64,000 nucleotides of DNA from Gari tellinella (GCA_922989275.2 OV277866.1:55047246-55111245); one strand, 5' to 3'; numbered from the stretch's first letter, positions 9,911 to 19,900 are shown. A program made the numbers and translations. Notes: a model not told the origin generated them from the sequence alone.

Positions 9911-10450
9911 GCGGGAAATATTAACGTACATGTATTCTCCTCTATCTATGTAGCTATGGTTCTATACGGTGACTTACCTGTTATAATTAATTCAAAGTCC
10001 ACCCACTGTATTTATGTTAATCCTGTTTCAAACGTCCCTTAATTTAGCCAAGCTCTACCTGAAACAAACAAACATGAACGTCAGATATTCCATTTTTAAA
10101 CAGTAATATTCTGGTTGCGTCAGACATTTATTTTCAATGTAAATACACATTTCAGCGTTTACTTTCAAATGTTCAATAGGTAAAAACTTGCATTCGCTTC
10201 TTCATCACAGAACCAAAATAAAATTCCGTAGCATTCTTGGTTTTGTTCTTCATCTACTCAATATATTGAAGGAAGGTATTTTACGCTGTTTTGAAAATAC
10301 CATGAACAACATATACGATATGTTTCAAAATAAACCATTTAGGCAGATATGGGCAATGCACACATAACAACAAGAATGTTAGATGTTGCAACAAGTGTAG
10401 ATCTAGATCATTCCCTACTTTTCAACATTTCCCTTGCAATCAGTGGACAT
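9911..10450. other. Unassigned spacer
   Basis: One TACATGTA (9927-9934). Nothing else recognised. Confidence 0.5.
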
Positions 10451-10453
10451 GTA

Positions 10454-10693
10454 CAGTGGAGAAAATGTTATTCTTTCCCGTTTAAACACAAACGAAACGC
10501 AAAGCACTTAAACGTAGAAAAGTCAACGTTTGGACAATTCTGACAACTCAAGTTGATCTGAGTGGCAAACAGTTTGGAGCCTGGTCAGACGCCGAGTTAC
10601 CCGGGGTCTGATCTGGCTCCAAACTGTTTGCAACAGAAATAATAGTTTGAGCGTAAACGCGTTAATTGGGAAAGAATAACGTTTTCTCCACTG
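10454..10693 (+). mobile_element. TA1 MITE
   Basis: CAGTGGAGAAAATGTTATTC to AACGTTTTCTCCACTG. The hairpin tip is GAGTTACCCGGGG, with one mismatched flank. It is a member of the AACGTT subfamily. Confidence 0.87.
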
Positions 10694-10780
10694 TATATAC
10701 AATGTATGGACATACATGTATGTTCTGACATTGATGTTACATACATGTAACAGAGGTGTAGGACGTTTGTTTCACGTTTA

Positions 10781-11024
10781 TTAAGCCTTTGTCCTATAAA
10801 AACGTCTTTAATCAATCCCTCTGCTGTAGAAAATACTTCTAAATTATACAGTCATGCACAATATGCACCATAGGAAATATTTCTTTATTCTTGCAGATAG
10901 CTTAAAGCAGACTGGAAGTAAAGCAGGGTGCGCCTAAATGCGCATGATGCTATACTTTCAATCTGCCTTAATTGATCTCATGTCTTCAAAACAACGTGAA
11001 AATGACTATGAGAAAAGGGCTTAA
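10781..11024 (+). mobile_element. TTAA-b MITE with intact TTAA on both sides
   Basis: TTAAGCCTTTGTCC at left, AGAAAAGGGC plus TTAA at right. Hairpin GCTTAAAGCAGACTGGAAG ... TGCGCCTAAATGCGCATG ... CAATCTGCCTTAA. TGTCTTCAAAACAACG is the family right flank. Confidence 0.78.
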
Positions 11025-11423
11025 AGAAACGTAACGAATCGAGGTTGCTACAATATTTTAAAAACAGTTTTTATACCGTGACTTATTTGTGTTATTCAGA
11101 ATATGCTCGTGTAACCCAGTGTTTGCTTTGGACATTATCTTAGCATGAATAACTTAACATTACGTTTCAACTTTGTAAAAAAGGAATGCCATTTTCATTA
11201 TATTAGTGCTGCATCGAGTTTACATTAAATTTGATTCGAACAGAAACTGTTAAAGTTTTCCCTTGGTACCTGCAATTTATTTTCTGGTAGCTATTAAAAG
11301 TATCGGAACTGACATCTGTTATCGATAAGCTTAGAAGTTGAACTTTCCCCAAGAGATGCTAAACAGAAACAGTAAGTTATAAGCCGATGCTTTACTGTAC
11401 AGTTGAGCAATAGTCGTTGGTAC

Positions 11424-11638
11424 AACCGCTTCATTGCCTTGACGTCATCTGCCTTTAACAATTGTCGTCTTCTTTTATTGATCAAATTTGATATTTAGGT
11501 ACATTCATTACAGTAATATCGTATTGATTATCAAATAGTGTGAATCCTGGTCAGACGCCGCGTAACGCGGAGTCTGATCAGGATTCAAACTGTTTACGAA
11601 TAATCATGGTATTCAGGGTTAGGCAGTAAATGGGTTAA
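11424..11638 (+). mobile_element. TTAA-a-like MITE
   Basis: CCGCTTCATTGCCTTGACG and AATTGTCGTCTTC at left. The hairpin is TGTGAATCCTGGTCAGACG with the tip CCGCGTAACGCGG and right arm GATCAGGATTCAAACTG. Ends AGGCAGTAAATGGGTTAA. The left TTAA is not visible. Confidence 0.6.
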
Positions 11639-11654
11639 AAGCTCTGCAGCAACG

Positions 11655-11876
11655 TTGAACCATTTCTATGCTGGAAACCAGTATATGTATATTTTGAAAA
11701 CAGTGTAGACTATGATCAACGGCCTCCTCAAGGTGCCATCTGATCAGAATCTACACTTCTTGTTTCATTGTATTTGTTCTGCAATATTTTTAAACTATCC
11801 TAATAATTAACATACACTGGTACTTTTTCAAACAATTGGGTAGTGTAGATGAAAGCCTCAGCATAAAAATGGTTAA
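11655..11876 (+). mobile_element. TTAA-f MITE
   Basis: TTGAACCATTTCTATGCTGG to CAGCATAAAAATGGTTAA. Inverted ends (CCATTTCTATGC against GCATAAAAATGG) lie in TTGA/TTAA. The hairpin is AACAGTGTAGACTATGATCA with a decayed tip and AGAATCTACACT. A similar left end lies at 44885. Confidence 0.68.
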
Positions 11877-11970
11877 AAGCTTCGTAGCCAAGATTAAATT
11901 CAAATCTCTCAAGGCTGTTCACCGTAAATCAGCCTGTTAATGGATAAACCATTTTCAACAAGTACATATA

Positions 11971-12218
11971 CAGTGGAGAAAACGTTATTCTTTCCCAATA
12001 AACGCGTTTACGCTAAAACTATTATTTCCATTGCAAACAGTTTGGGGCCTGATCAGACGCCGGGTTACCCGGCGTCTGATCAGGCTCCAAACTGTTTGTC
12101 ACTCAGATGAAAATAAAAAGTCATAATTGTCAAAAAATTGTACTTTTCTACGTTTTAAGTGTTTTGCGTTTGCGTTTCGTTTGCGTTTAAACGGGAAAGA
12201 ATAACGTTTTCTCTACTG
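11971..12218 (-). mobile_element. TA1 MITE
   Basis: Well-kept AACGTT-type copy between TA dinucleotides. Here the hairpin arms are fully complementary through CCTGATC/GATCAGG, so the usual single mismatch is absent. Right end TTTTCTCTACTG. Confidence 0.9.
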
Positions 12219-12734
12219 TAACCTCGTGTGGAGATGCGTCTTGTGCGAAAAATAGAAACAGAAACAACCCCGCACAAAGAAAAGCGTGAATCCCAAAGAC
12301 AAATATCAAATATGCACTTATTAAACTTTCTATACAATGTATTACATGTATCATTCTAAATAAGGTAATAAAAATGAACATGTTCCTGTCTCTAGCAATA
12401 ATTTAACTCATTACTCCTTATAATTAGTACATGTATTCTCCTATATTCTGCTACTTTTTAATATTCTTCTATACTGGCTATACACATAACTTATTCTTTT
12501 TTTTGAAAATATACGTGTCTAAAAAATAGTAAATACTATATGATAGATAGAAATGTTTATTGAAACGAAATCATTGTATATTATTTTACATCTGTTCGTA
12601 TAATTATGTACTTTGAGAAATAAAATATTACAAAAACCGTCTTTTACTCTTCTAATTATTTCTACACCAAAGGAAGTTCAGCTAGGAGGTCCTGGACATG
12701 ACATAAAGGTACATGTATTTCCTGTCCATTTCCA

Positions 12735-12812
12735 TATGACACCTTAAAGCAGACTTAAGAAAAGCAGAATGCTCAATAAGTAACTTCCTGGTTTACTTTC
12801 AACCTACTTCAA
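12735..12812 (+). mobile_element. TTAA-b remnant
   Basis: CCTTAAAGCAGACTTAAG and TTTACTTTCAACCTACTTC are the hairpin arms of a TTAA-b element. Its tip and ends have decayed. Confidence 0.5.
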
Positions 12813-12871
12813 GCGGTAATATGTTTACATATCTAGAAACAGATAACGGGATAACTTGTGGTACATGCGTA

Positions 12872-13117
12872 CAGTGGAGAATCTGTTATTCTTTCCCAAT
12901 AAACGCGTTTACGCTAAAACTATTATTTGCAGTGCAAACAGTTTGGAGCCAGATCAGACGCCGGGTAACCCGGCGTCTGATCAGGCTCCAAACTGTTTGT
13001 CACCAAGATAAACATGAAATATCAGAATTGTCCAAACGTTGTTATTTTCTACGTTTTAGTGCTTTGCGTTTGCGTACGTTTGCGTTTAAACGGGAAAGAA
13101 TAACAGATTCTCCACTG
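12872..13117 (-). mobile_element. TA1 MITE, young subfamily
   Basis: Nearly identical to the copies at 17330, 39443, 40058, 49312 and 61459. TIRs CAGTGGAGAATCTGTTATTC in both orientations. The hairpin has only the subfamily's one fixed mismatch. Confidence 0.92.
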
Positions 13118-13486
13118 TACATTGTATTGATAGCTACAACAAATGTGTTTGCACACGACTTAAATTCATAAAACTTACACTAACCTATCATTGCAAAGAA
13201 AACTTGTGCGCGCAGTCTTTCATGTACATTTAACTGACAACCAAATGCTTGGCAAAATTAACAGCAGTCTGTATTACTCTATATTTTCCGACATTAGATT
13301 ATCTGTCCTTAAAACTATCAGCGGTGTTTCAATCAGTCGCAATTGAAAATACTTTATTGTAAGCCCATTTTTGTTTTCGTTCATCTTTTTGATTCCCATT
13401 ATAATGTGAGCTACTACACGAGAACACTACTTACTTTAGGAGTAATACTTTGACGCTTAGTACGTTACATGTATGAACAAATTTGT
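13118..13486. other. Unassigned spacer
   Basis: AT-rich, with one TACATGTA (13466-13473). No element or exon recognised. Confidence 0.5.
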
Positions 13487-13489
13487 ATA

Positions 13490-13755
13490 CAGTTGGTTAA
13501 TACGTTATTCTGTCCCGAGAAAACAGTTGCTAAAAGACTGATATGCATATAGCAAACATTTTGAGCCAGATCAGTCTCCCCACTATTTTGTCATTCAGAA
13601 TAAAATCAATATCATCATTTAAGAGAAACGCTGTCATGTTTACAATTATTCGCGCTTTGTTAAAGTATAAGTATTCCCCAACATTATCTTTTGCCAAAGG
13701 TTTTGGGGTCCTATAGAGACGTCGAGTAACTGGTAATCTCATCAGGATCCTAAAT
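13490..13755 (-). mobile_element. TA1 MITE, strongly decayed, plus hairpin remnant
   Basis: CAGTTGGTTAATACGTTATTC and GAGCCAGATCAGTC mark the left half. The right end cannot be placed. A second decayed hairpin (GTTTTGGGGTCCTATAGAGA / TCTCATCAGGATCC) lies at 13697-13755. Confidence 0.5.
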
Positions 13756-14010
13756 GATTACAAACAAAACATTTTTACTCTGGACAATGCATTGCTGGAG
13801 TTAAACACAGAAAGTATGATGTATATGTTGCATTAATTCCTGAATATAGACCAAATGGACAAAAATTTGGCTGTGGTGTCAAAACAAATAAGTTCCAATA
13901 AACGCAGACAGTATAAAGTGTGAACACCTAACAGAACATACCGCCTTCAATTAAGTTTATTGCCAACTTGTTTATCGTTCCCTGGAGCAATATAAATAAC
14001 TAAATTTCTA

Positions 14011-14255
14011 CAGTGGAGAAAACGTTATTCTTTCCCGTTTATAAACGCAAACGAAGCGCACACGCAACACACTTAAATGTACAAAATGACAATTTTTTGA
14101 CAATTCTGACTATTTTAATCTGAGTGGCAAACAGTTTGGAGCCTGATCAGACGCCGGGTAACCCGGCGTCTGATCTGGCTCAAAACTGTTTGCAAAGGAA
14201 ATAATAGTTTTAGCGTAAACGCGTTTATTGGGAAAGAATAACGTTTTCTGCACTT
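14011..14255 (+). mobile_element. TA1 MITE
   Basis: CAGTGGAGAAAACGTTATTC to AACGTTTTCTGCACT. The last bases of the right TIR are mutated. Hairpin GGAGCCTGATC / GATCTGGCTC with the tip CCGGGTAACCCGG. Confidence 0.87.
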
Positions 14256-14282
14256 TCGGTACATTATCAGGAATACAGCGTG

Positions 14283-14635
14283 CAGAGGAGAAGACGTTTT
14301 TCTTTGGCATTAAACGCGATTGTGCCAAAAATGTTATTTCCATTGCAAACAGATTGGGACAATTCAGACACAGGGGTCCAAGGTTATAAAGCTTTTGTGT
14401 TGAGTCTGGAGTCTTTCTCGGGCATGTGATTGGTCAGATTTGAGTCTAGGTTTAAATCTGACCAATCAAATGCTTGAGAACAAACTCAGACTCAACTCAA
14501 ATGCTGTATAACCTTGGAGCTGGGTAATCTCGGATCTGATCAGGTTCCAAATTGTTTGCCATTCAAATGAAAACTAATTGTTAACATTTTCACAAATCTT
14601 TATTTCATTTCATTGGGAAAGAATAACGTTTTCGC
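14283..14635 (-). mobile_element. TA1 MITE split by a fold-back element
   Basis: CAGAGGAGAAGACGTTTTTC and TTTCCATTGCAAACAGATTG at left. After the inserted 142-bp element the hairpin resumes as GGGTAATCTCGGATCTGATC and runs to GGGAAAGAATAACGTTTTC. The insertion lies close to the hairpin tip. Confidence 0.75.
14377..14518. mobile_element. Fold-back element FB1, copy 1
   Basis: Terminal inverted repeats TCCAAGGTTATAAAGC and GCTGTATAACCTTGGA. A second inner inverted pair (TTGGTCAGATTTGAGTC / AAATCTGACCAATCAAA) makes most of it self-complementary. A relative lies at 29468-29621. The superfamily is unknown to me. Confidence 0.7.
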
Positions 14636-14670
14636 CGAAAACAAGTTGCTATGCCTTCATCATCAAAATG

Positions 14671-14715
14671 CAGTAAAACCTCTCTATAACGACCACTAAA
14701 ACAATGTCTAATTGA
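14671..14715 (+). mobile_element. TA4 MITE end
   Basis: CAGTAAAACCTCTCTATAAC followed by GACCACTAAAACAATG is the TA4 left terminal repeat (compare 60287). No right end follows before the next TA1. Confidence 0.55.
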
Positions 14716-14783
14716 TTGTTTGATAATAATGTTAATAATGATAGTGGTAATATTAATTAATAATGATTAAAATAATATTAATG

Positions 14784-15029
14784 CAGTGGAGAATCTGTTA
14801 TTCTTTCCCAATAAACGCGTTTACGCTAAAACTAGTTTTTCTTTTACAAACAGTTTGGAGCCAGATCAGACGCCGGGTAACCCGGCGTCTGATCAGGCTC
14901 CAAACTGTTTGCGACAAAGATAAACAAGAATTAACAGAATTGTCCAAAAGTTGTTCTTTTTTACGTTTTAGTGCTTTGCGTTTGCGTACGTTTGCGTTTA
15001 AACGGGAAAGAATAACAGATTCTCCACTG
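14784..15029 (-). mobile_element. TA1 MITE, young subfamily
   Basis: Both TIRs are of the AATCTGTT type. It is slightly diverged from its sister copies at the inner spacer (AGTTTTTCTTTTACAAACAG). Confidence 0.9.
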
Positions 15030-15213
15030 TACAATGTAAAGAAGCTTTCTGTTTCACTCTCACCTTGCTTACATGTAAAGCAGTTATATGTCGTAAATAC
15101 CAAAATGTTATACAAAATAGTAGTCGTAAAAGACACGCGTTACTGTACTACAGACTTGATGAAGAAGATGGTGTCTTGAGAATGGCTTTGTAACATGTAA
15201 TGGCAAAACTGCA

Positions 15214-15380
15214 GGTTGGCATTATTCCAAAGCGAATCAAATTAGACCTTGTGTCACAACCTGTCTCCTAGTGACAAAGTGGCAAACAGATAATTGAAAT
15301 GCGAACTAATTTAATTTTCATTCTTTAATTAATTATGTCTGCTACTCTACAGTTTTCACGATTTTCAAAGTTTCTTTCAG
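15214..15380 (+). repeat. Diverged copy of the 15945-16120 segment
   Basis: TGTGTCACAACCTGTCTCCT, GACAAAGTGGCAAACAG, TAATTAATTATGTCTG and related words recur in the same order about 730 bp downstream. The downstream copy overlaps the end of the orphan open frame. The stop there (TAG) is TGG here, so the ancestral frame may have run a few codons further. Confidence 0.6.
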
Positions 15381-15444
15381 TAAGTTACAAAAAATATGAA
15401 TTACAAGAAATTGCTATTGCACAGCGAGGAATAATAGACTGTTA

Positions 15445-15612
15445 CAGTGGAGAAGATGTTATTCTTTCCCAATAAACGGGGTTACGCTTACACTTCTATG
15501 TCCAGTAAAAATCAGTATGGAGCCAGATCAGACGCCGGGTAACCCGGCGTCTGATCTTGCTCCATACTGTTTGCCCCTCAGACTGTTACTTTTTTTTCGT
15601 ATAAACGAAACA
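15445..15612 (-). mobile_element. TA1 MITE, right end missing
   Basis: CAGTGGAGAAGATGTTATTC, then a complete hairpin (GTATGGAGCCAGATC, tip CCGGGTAACCCGG, right arm CTTGCTCCATACTG). The GGGAAAG right TIR is absent. Sequence passes instead into the orphan open frame. Confidence 0.75.
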
Positions 15613-16032
15613 AAACAAAAACCAAGGGAATTAGATCAAATGAAAAAAATTCTCGAATATGATGACAATCTAATTAAATCAAAATTGAAATCAGTTTTGA
15701 TTCAGATCAATTCAGACGTTGAATTATTCACATTCTGGTCTCAATCCAAACTGAAAGCATATGAAATCACTTTTAAGAACAACAATGTGCATTTATTCAT
15801 AGATCATGAAATCCTTCCCGATCCCAATCCCCTGTATGATAAATATCATGCGGTGGACTCATGCAATAAATTGAATGCACTAAAAGGCGCATTTATTTGG
15901 GGAAAGGGTTATGAACCAATGACACCCTCTATCGCTAGGGCTCTTGATATGCCATTGGGGTTAAAGCGAGATGAAATCTCTACACATCAAAACAGACTTT
16001 GGGTCACAACCCGTCTCATGAGGACAAAGTAG
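15604..16032 (+). CDS. Unrecognised open frame, possible exon or gene fragment
   Basis: An open frame of about 140 codons that continues, without a stop, from the hairpin of the upstream TA1. The start codon at 15517 is inside that hairpin and is not credible, so only the part downstream of about 15604 is considered. The peptide is mixed and not low-complexity: a charged segment with LDQMKKILEYDDN, then FWSQSKLKAYEITFKNN, FIDHEILPDPNPLYDKYH, ALKGAFIWGKGYEP and MTPSIARALDMPLG, ending LWVTTRLMRTK before TAG. I do not recognise a family or see a signal peptide or membrane segment. Its 3' part is duplicated in decayed form at 15214-15380, which suggests a pseudogene or captured fragment more than an active gene. 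No splice signals stand out. Confidence 0.35.
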   Translation, partial: NETKQKPRELDQMKKILEYDDNLIKSKLKSVLIQINSDVELFTFWSQSKLKAYEITFKNNNVHLFIDHEILPDPNPLYDKYHAVDSCNKLNALKGAFIWGKGYEPMTPSIARALDMPLGLKRDEISTHQNRLWVTTRLMRTK

Positions 16033-16120
16033 CAAACAGTTAATTGATAGGTGAGTTAATTTAGTTCCTCTTCGTTAATTAATATGTCTGTGACTCTTAA
16101 CAATTCGGTTCTTCGACATT
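15945..16120 (+). repeat. Segment duplicated at 15214-15380
   Basis: Shares GGGTCACAACCCGTCTC, GACAAAGTAGCAAACAG and TTAATTAATATGTCTG with the upstream copy, in order and with similar spacing. Confidence 0.6.
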
Positions 16121-16171
16121 TTCGGTCATATATATAGCCATGTAATATTAAACAGACACCAGTTTCTATGA

Positions 16172-16418
16172 CAGTGAAGAAAACGTTATTCTTTCCCGTT
16201 TAAACACAAACGAAACGCAAACACATTGTAATAAAATGTACAAAAGGACAACTGTTCGACAATTTTGACGATTTACTTTAATCTGTGTAGCAAACATTTT
16301 GGAGCCTGATCAGACGCCGGGTTACCCGGCGTCTGATCAGGCTCCAAACTGTTTGCAATGGAAATAATAGAGTTAGCGTAAACGCGTTTATTTGGAAAGA
16401 ATAACGTTTTCTTCACTG
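16172..16418 (+). mobile_element. TA1 MITE
   Basis: CAGTGAAGAAAACGTTATTC to AACGTTTTCTTCACTG. The hairpin arms GGAGCCTGATC / GATCAGGCTCC are fully complementary. Confidence 0.9.
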
Positions 16419-16708
16419 TATCCTGAAATACCGTTGAATTTGATCATTGCTTGACGTCAACAAAGTTTAGATAATAATTTACAAATGTAATTAAACATAG
16501 ATGCTAGTTGTTTGAATATACACATTTCTTTCTAGTGTGACACAGGGCGACGCAGTTTCAAGTGAGTTGTCACGAGTATACTATCTCTCAAGTAGTACAT
16601 GTAACTCACTCAACCCGAAACTTTAGATGGACAAATCATTCCAATTTCCAATTAAGCCTAGACTTCTTTTTACTATTTAGAGTTGATTTTAACAATATCT
16701 TACAAAAT

Positions 16709-16856
16709 GGGTAACCCGGTGTTTGAATAGACAATAAGGTACATGTAAATCGTCAGAATTTTCGAAAAACTGCTACATGTATCTTCAACATGTTATTGCA
16801 TTGTATTTGCGTTTCGTTTGTGTTTAAACGGTGAACGTTAACATTCCCCCCCACTG
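16709..16856 (-). mobile_element. TA1 MITE, right part only
   Basis: Begins inside the hairpin (GGGTAACCCGGTGTTTG) and continues to TTTAAACGGTGAACGTTAAC and CCCCCACTG plus TA. Two TACATGTA words (16740, 16774) lie within it. Confidence 0.65.
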
Positions 16857-16987
16857 TACCACCCAGGCACATACCACACTACAGGAACTGCACACCTATT
16901 TTCAAAGTAAAAATTAAGTTCGATGATCTCGTTTAAGTCGAGATTGACTTATTTCAAAGTTAACGTGGTTTAGTCACGTTAAAATAC

Positions 16988-17195
16988 TTAACCCTTCCAT
17001 GATCAAATCTATCGTGACGTTTTTACCCATGCATTGTCATTTTGTTGTCTGCTTCAATATTGATGTCTGCAATATTGTTTCAAAGTTAGATTTAAGCAGT
17101 TATCTTACGTAAATTCAAAAGTAGTGCGGGTTCTTATTAGTATCGAGACCTTTTGCAAATGCGCTTTATGACGTCATTGAGAGTGAAAGGGTTTA
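16988..17195 (+). mobile_element. TTAA-a MITE, hairpin lost
   Basis: TTAACCCTTCCATGATCA to GTCATTGAGAGTGAAAGG plus GTTTA. TTGTTGTCTGCTTC and GATGTCTGCAATATTG are the family's inner words. Only GTATCGAGACCTTTTGC is left of the hairpin. Confidence 0.7.
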
Positions 17196-17329
17196 CCATG
17201 TTTTAACCATAAAATACGGATACATTGTATGTTCGACTTACGTGGTGTCGAGTTATTTAATTACAACTATAGGAACTTGGAAAATTACGACACAAACAAC
17301 CTCAAAAAACCGAGATACGGCTGTGGTTA

Positions 17330-17575
17330 CAGTGGAGAATCTGTTATTCTTTCCCAATAAACGCGTTTACGCTGAAACTATTATTTGCAGTGCAAACAGT
17401 TTGGAGCCAGATCAGACGCCGGGTAACCCGGCGTCTGATCAGGCTCCAAACCGTTTGCCACCAAGATAAACAAGAATTATCAGAATTGTCCAAAAGTTGT
17501 TCTTTTCTACGTTTTAGTGCTTTGCGTTTGCATACGTTTGCGTTTAAACGGGAAAGAATAACAGATTCTCCACTG
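17330..17575 (-). mobile_element. TA1 MITE, young subfamily
   Basis: By eye it differs from the 49312-49557 copy at about six of 246 positions. TA on both sides. It carries the subterminal AAACGTATGCAAACGC-type repeats (reverse sense). Confidence 0.93.
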
Positions 17576-17775
17576 TATTTAAACAAGCCATCTTAAAATG
17601 TCTGTTGCATGTCTTTTATCGGTAATGTCAATGTAAAGTTTGATTAGAATTGGCAGTTTGTTTCAAGAGGAGAGACTAAACAATTGAGGAAATGCGATTA
17701 TTTCTCCTGGAGGACATTATGGGGAAAATCTACTTTCCGTATCACTGACACTTAAACCTTATGTCAAAATGTGTG

Positions 17776-18040
17776 TTAACGCATTACTTCATAGATACGC
17801 CTTTTTACACATTTATTTTATTCCTTCACTAACAAAATAGTTCAACTTTATACAGAAATGAATATGCACCATCAGAAACAGTAAGTGGATCCTACTTTGA
17901 GTAGATGATGGCTTGAAACAAGTGAAAGTGAAAGTGAAACAGAATGTGCTTTAAGGCATATTCTGCTTTACATCAAAACTGTATTACATGAAAATGGTCA
18001 CGTGTCTTCCAATCTAGAAACAGGTTATACATGTAGAATA
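17776..18040 (+). mobile_element. TTAA-b MITE, degenerate
   Basis: TTAACGCATTACTTCATAG, ATACGCCTTTTTACAC and ATGCACCATCAGAAACAG at left. The hairpin is GAAACAGAATGTGCTTTAAG / GCATATTCTGCTTTAC. TCACGTGTCTTCC is the right flank. The right end is not clear. Confidence 0.65.
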
Positions 18041-18221
18041 AACTGTTATACAGCCTTTTCTAGCTTATATTAAAACATTAATCTTGTTTACGTTTTAAAA
18101 GTAAGGATTAAATTGAACAGTGTGATTATCTAAACTAAGGGACCAAAGTAGTAGTTACAACTGGTCTCAAGCAGAAACGCAGCAAGAACAGTAACTAATG
18201 AGTACGCAGGATGTACCCTTG

Positions 18222-18397
18222 AGAAAACGCTATTCATTACTATTTCAAAGAAATTAAACGCAAAACAATATTTGTAAATTAAAGATTGTTTAAACTATTA
18301 TTTAGATCTGAATTGCCAACATTGAAGACCCTGATCAAAAATAATAATTAAATTCTGAGAGTTTAAACACAAATAAATACGTTTATTGTGAAAGAAT
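18222..18397 (+). mobile_element. TA1 MITE, strongly decayed
   Basis: GAGAAAACGCTATTCATTAC, ATTAAACGCAAAACAATA, GAAGACCCTGATC and ACGTTTATTGTGAAAGAAT keep the TA1 order without intact ends. Confidence 0.5.
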
Positions 18398-18507
18398 ATA
18401 ATAATATCATTATTAGTATTCTTATTTTTATTATTATTATCATTATTATTAGTATAAGTTTTATTATTATTATTATTATTATTATAGTTATTATCATTAT
18501 TAATGTA
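18398..18507. repeat. ATT/TAT microsatellite
   Basis: Imperfect TTA/ATT trinucleotide run with ATTATTATTATTATTATT as its purest part. Confidence 0.9.
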
Positions 18508-18510
18508 TTA

Positions 18511-18634
18511 TTGTAGTTTATTACATTTCTAATTGACATAAGTTTATTTCTTAATCCGGTTCATAAAGTTTGTCTACAGCTTTAGGTGGTATTTCGTAAT
18601 CAAATTATACAGCACCAATTTGTCCACTAGTCAG
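18511..18634 (+). repeat. Dispersed repeat, copy 1 (pair with 19768)
   Basis: TTTCTAATTGACATAAGT, GTCTACAGCTTTAGGTGGTA and TTGTCCACTAGTCAG recur in order at 19768-19900. A decayed TA1 lies just upstream in both places, so this could be an old ~360-bp segmental duplication. Confidence 0.65.
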
Positions 18635-18763
18635 AATTAAAAACGTTATGAGCGTAGCATCACTCCTTGTTTTCCGTGTCTAATTCAATACTTAAAAAAT
18701 ACGCCTTTTTACTCCTCCACTGAAGAAATTATTTAATCATGCATACATAGCTCGATAATTGTA

Positions 18764-19048
18764 GGGGCCTCCGTGGCGTAGTGGTATAGTCACTGTGACT
18801 TGCATCACTAAGCCCCTCACCGCTGTGAGTTCGAATCCCAGTAGGGTCGTTCGGATTTTTCACGTGAGGAAGTCTTCCAGCTGGCTTGCGGAAGGTCGGT
18901 GGTTCTACCCAGTTGCCGAGTTGTGCCTGAAACAGTGCATAAAGGGCTTCTGGGGTCTTCCTCCACCTATAATTAGCTGGACGTCGCGATATGACTGAAA
19001 TACTGTTGAAAGCGACGTAAAATCAAAACAAAATCAAAATAAAAAAAA
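18764..19048 (+). mobile_element. tRNA-derived SINE, full length
   Basis: Pol III promoter boxes are visible: A box TGGCGTAGTGG (18774-18784) and B box GTTCGAATC (18839-18847). A body with GCGGAAGGTCGGTGGTTC and GGGGTCTTCCTCCACC follows, then a tail region GACGTAAAATC and an A-rich end with AAAATCAAAAT blocks. Flanked by an 11-bp target duplication CTCGATAATTG (18751-18761) / CTCGATAACTG (19049-19059), with one mismatch. The body resembles V-SINE/RUDI-type molluscan SINEs as I remember them. It is a transposed copy, not a tRNA gene. Confidence 0.85.
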
Positions 19049-19162
19049 CTCGATAACTGATTTCTAAATCCTAGCAGATTGTAGCTTAATACAGACTGAA
19101 CGTACCGCATAATGTGCCTTTAGGCGCATTATGGTTTATTTTCAATCTGTTGCTTTAAACGG

Positions 19163-19406
19163 TTACCCCATAAATACGTTTTTACGCCTCTAATGTATTT
19201 CTTCACTGTAGAAAATACACTTTATACTATCATCGATACATTGTATGTATCATAAAAATCTATACTATACAGTATCAGATGGTAGCTTACAACAGGCTGA
19301 AAGTAAAGCATAATGAGCCCTAAGGCGCATTCTGTTTTACTTTAAACCTGCCTTAAGTGGTCACCTATCTTCAATACTAGGAACAGGCTATGGGATAAAG
19401 GATCAA
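19163..19406 (+). mobile_element. TTAA-b MITE nested in another TTAA-b
   Basis: TTACCCCATAAATACG to TATGGGATAAAGGATCAA. Hairpin TTACAACAGGCTGAAAG ... GAGCCCTAAGGCGC ... TTTAAACCTGCCTTAAG. It lies between the hairpin and the right end of the 18692 copy. Confidence 0.65.
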
Positions 19407-19535
19407 ATTATCACATTTCTTTAAAACTAGTAACAGACTATAGGACAAAGGGTTACGATATGTGATCGCTCCAGGAAGGCTGAATTCAAAGCAGATAAAT
19501 CTGGTACGAATTCAGCGTTAGTTCAGCCAGGCTTA

Positions 19536-19736
19536 ATGTTTAAACAAAACTAAACTCAAACGAAATGCAACAAAATGAAAAATATTCTTGACAATCCTGA
19601 CAACTAATTTTTAGAAGTTTGAAGCCTGATCACATACTGGGCAACCCGGATGTCTGGCTTCCAAACTATTTGCAACGGAAAGAAAAATCGTTTAAGCTGA
19701 AACGTGTTTATTTGGAAAAGAATAGCACTTCCACTG
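19536..19736 (+). mobile_element. TA1 MITE, left end lost
   Basis: GTTTAAACAAAACTAAACTC to AATAGCACTTCCACTG plus TA. The hairpin is reduced to GTTTGAAGCCTGATCACA / GGCTTCCAAACTATTTGC. Confidence 0.72.
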
Positions 19737-19767
19737 TAATTAACGTCTGTCTTGTTATTGACACGGC

Positions 19768-19900
19768 TAGTTTATTGTAGTTCTAATTGACAATTACGTT
19801 AGTTCTTTTTCTCTATTCCGTTCATATAGTTCGTCTACAGCTTTAGGTGGTATGTCAGCTATAATCTAATTATATACAGTACCATTCCTTCCGGTAGTCA
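19768..19900 (+). repeat. Dispersed repeat, copy 2 (pair with 18511)
   Basis: TTCTAATTGACAATTACG, GTCTACAGCTTTAGGTGGTA and TTCCGGTAGTCA align with the first copy. Confidence 0.65.

Larger units (their letters stand above)
18692..19456 (+). mobile_element. TTAA-b MITE carrying a SINE and a second TTAA-b
   Basis: AATACGCCTTTTTACTCC at left; interrupted by the SINE; hairpin GTAGCTTAATACAGACTG ... GTGCCTTTAGGCGC ... TTCAATCTGTTGCTTTAAAC. After a second insertion the right flank TTCTTTAAAACTAGTAAC and TAGGACAAAGGGTTAC follow. The reconstruction of two nested insertions is inference from the order of parts. Confidence 0.65.

Noticed and set aside
12821..13171. 116-codon open frame, and many others of 60-138 codons containing RRRVTRRLI or DQTPGNPASD
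   Set aside because: They read through TA1 hairpins and TIRs, occur on both strands with the same strings, and end at random flanks. They are repeat artefacts, not genes.
18764..18850. tRNA gene
   Set aside because: A and B boxes are present, but the sequence continues into a SINE body with an A-rich tail and target duplication, so it is a SINE head.
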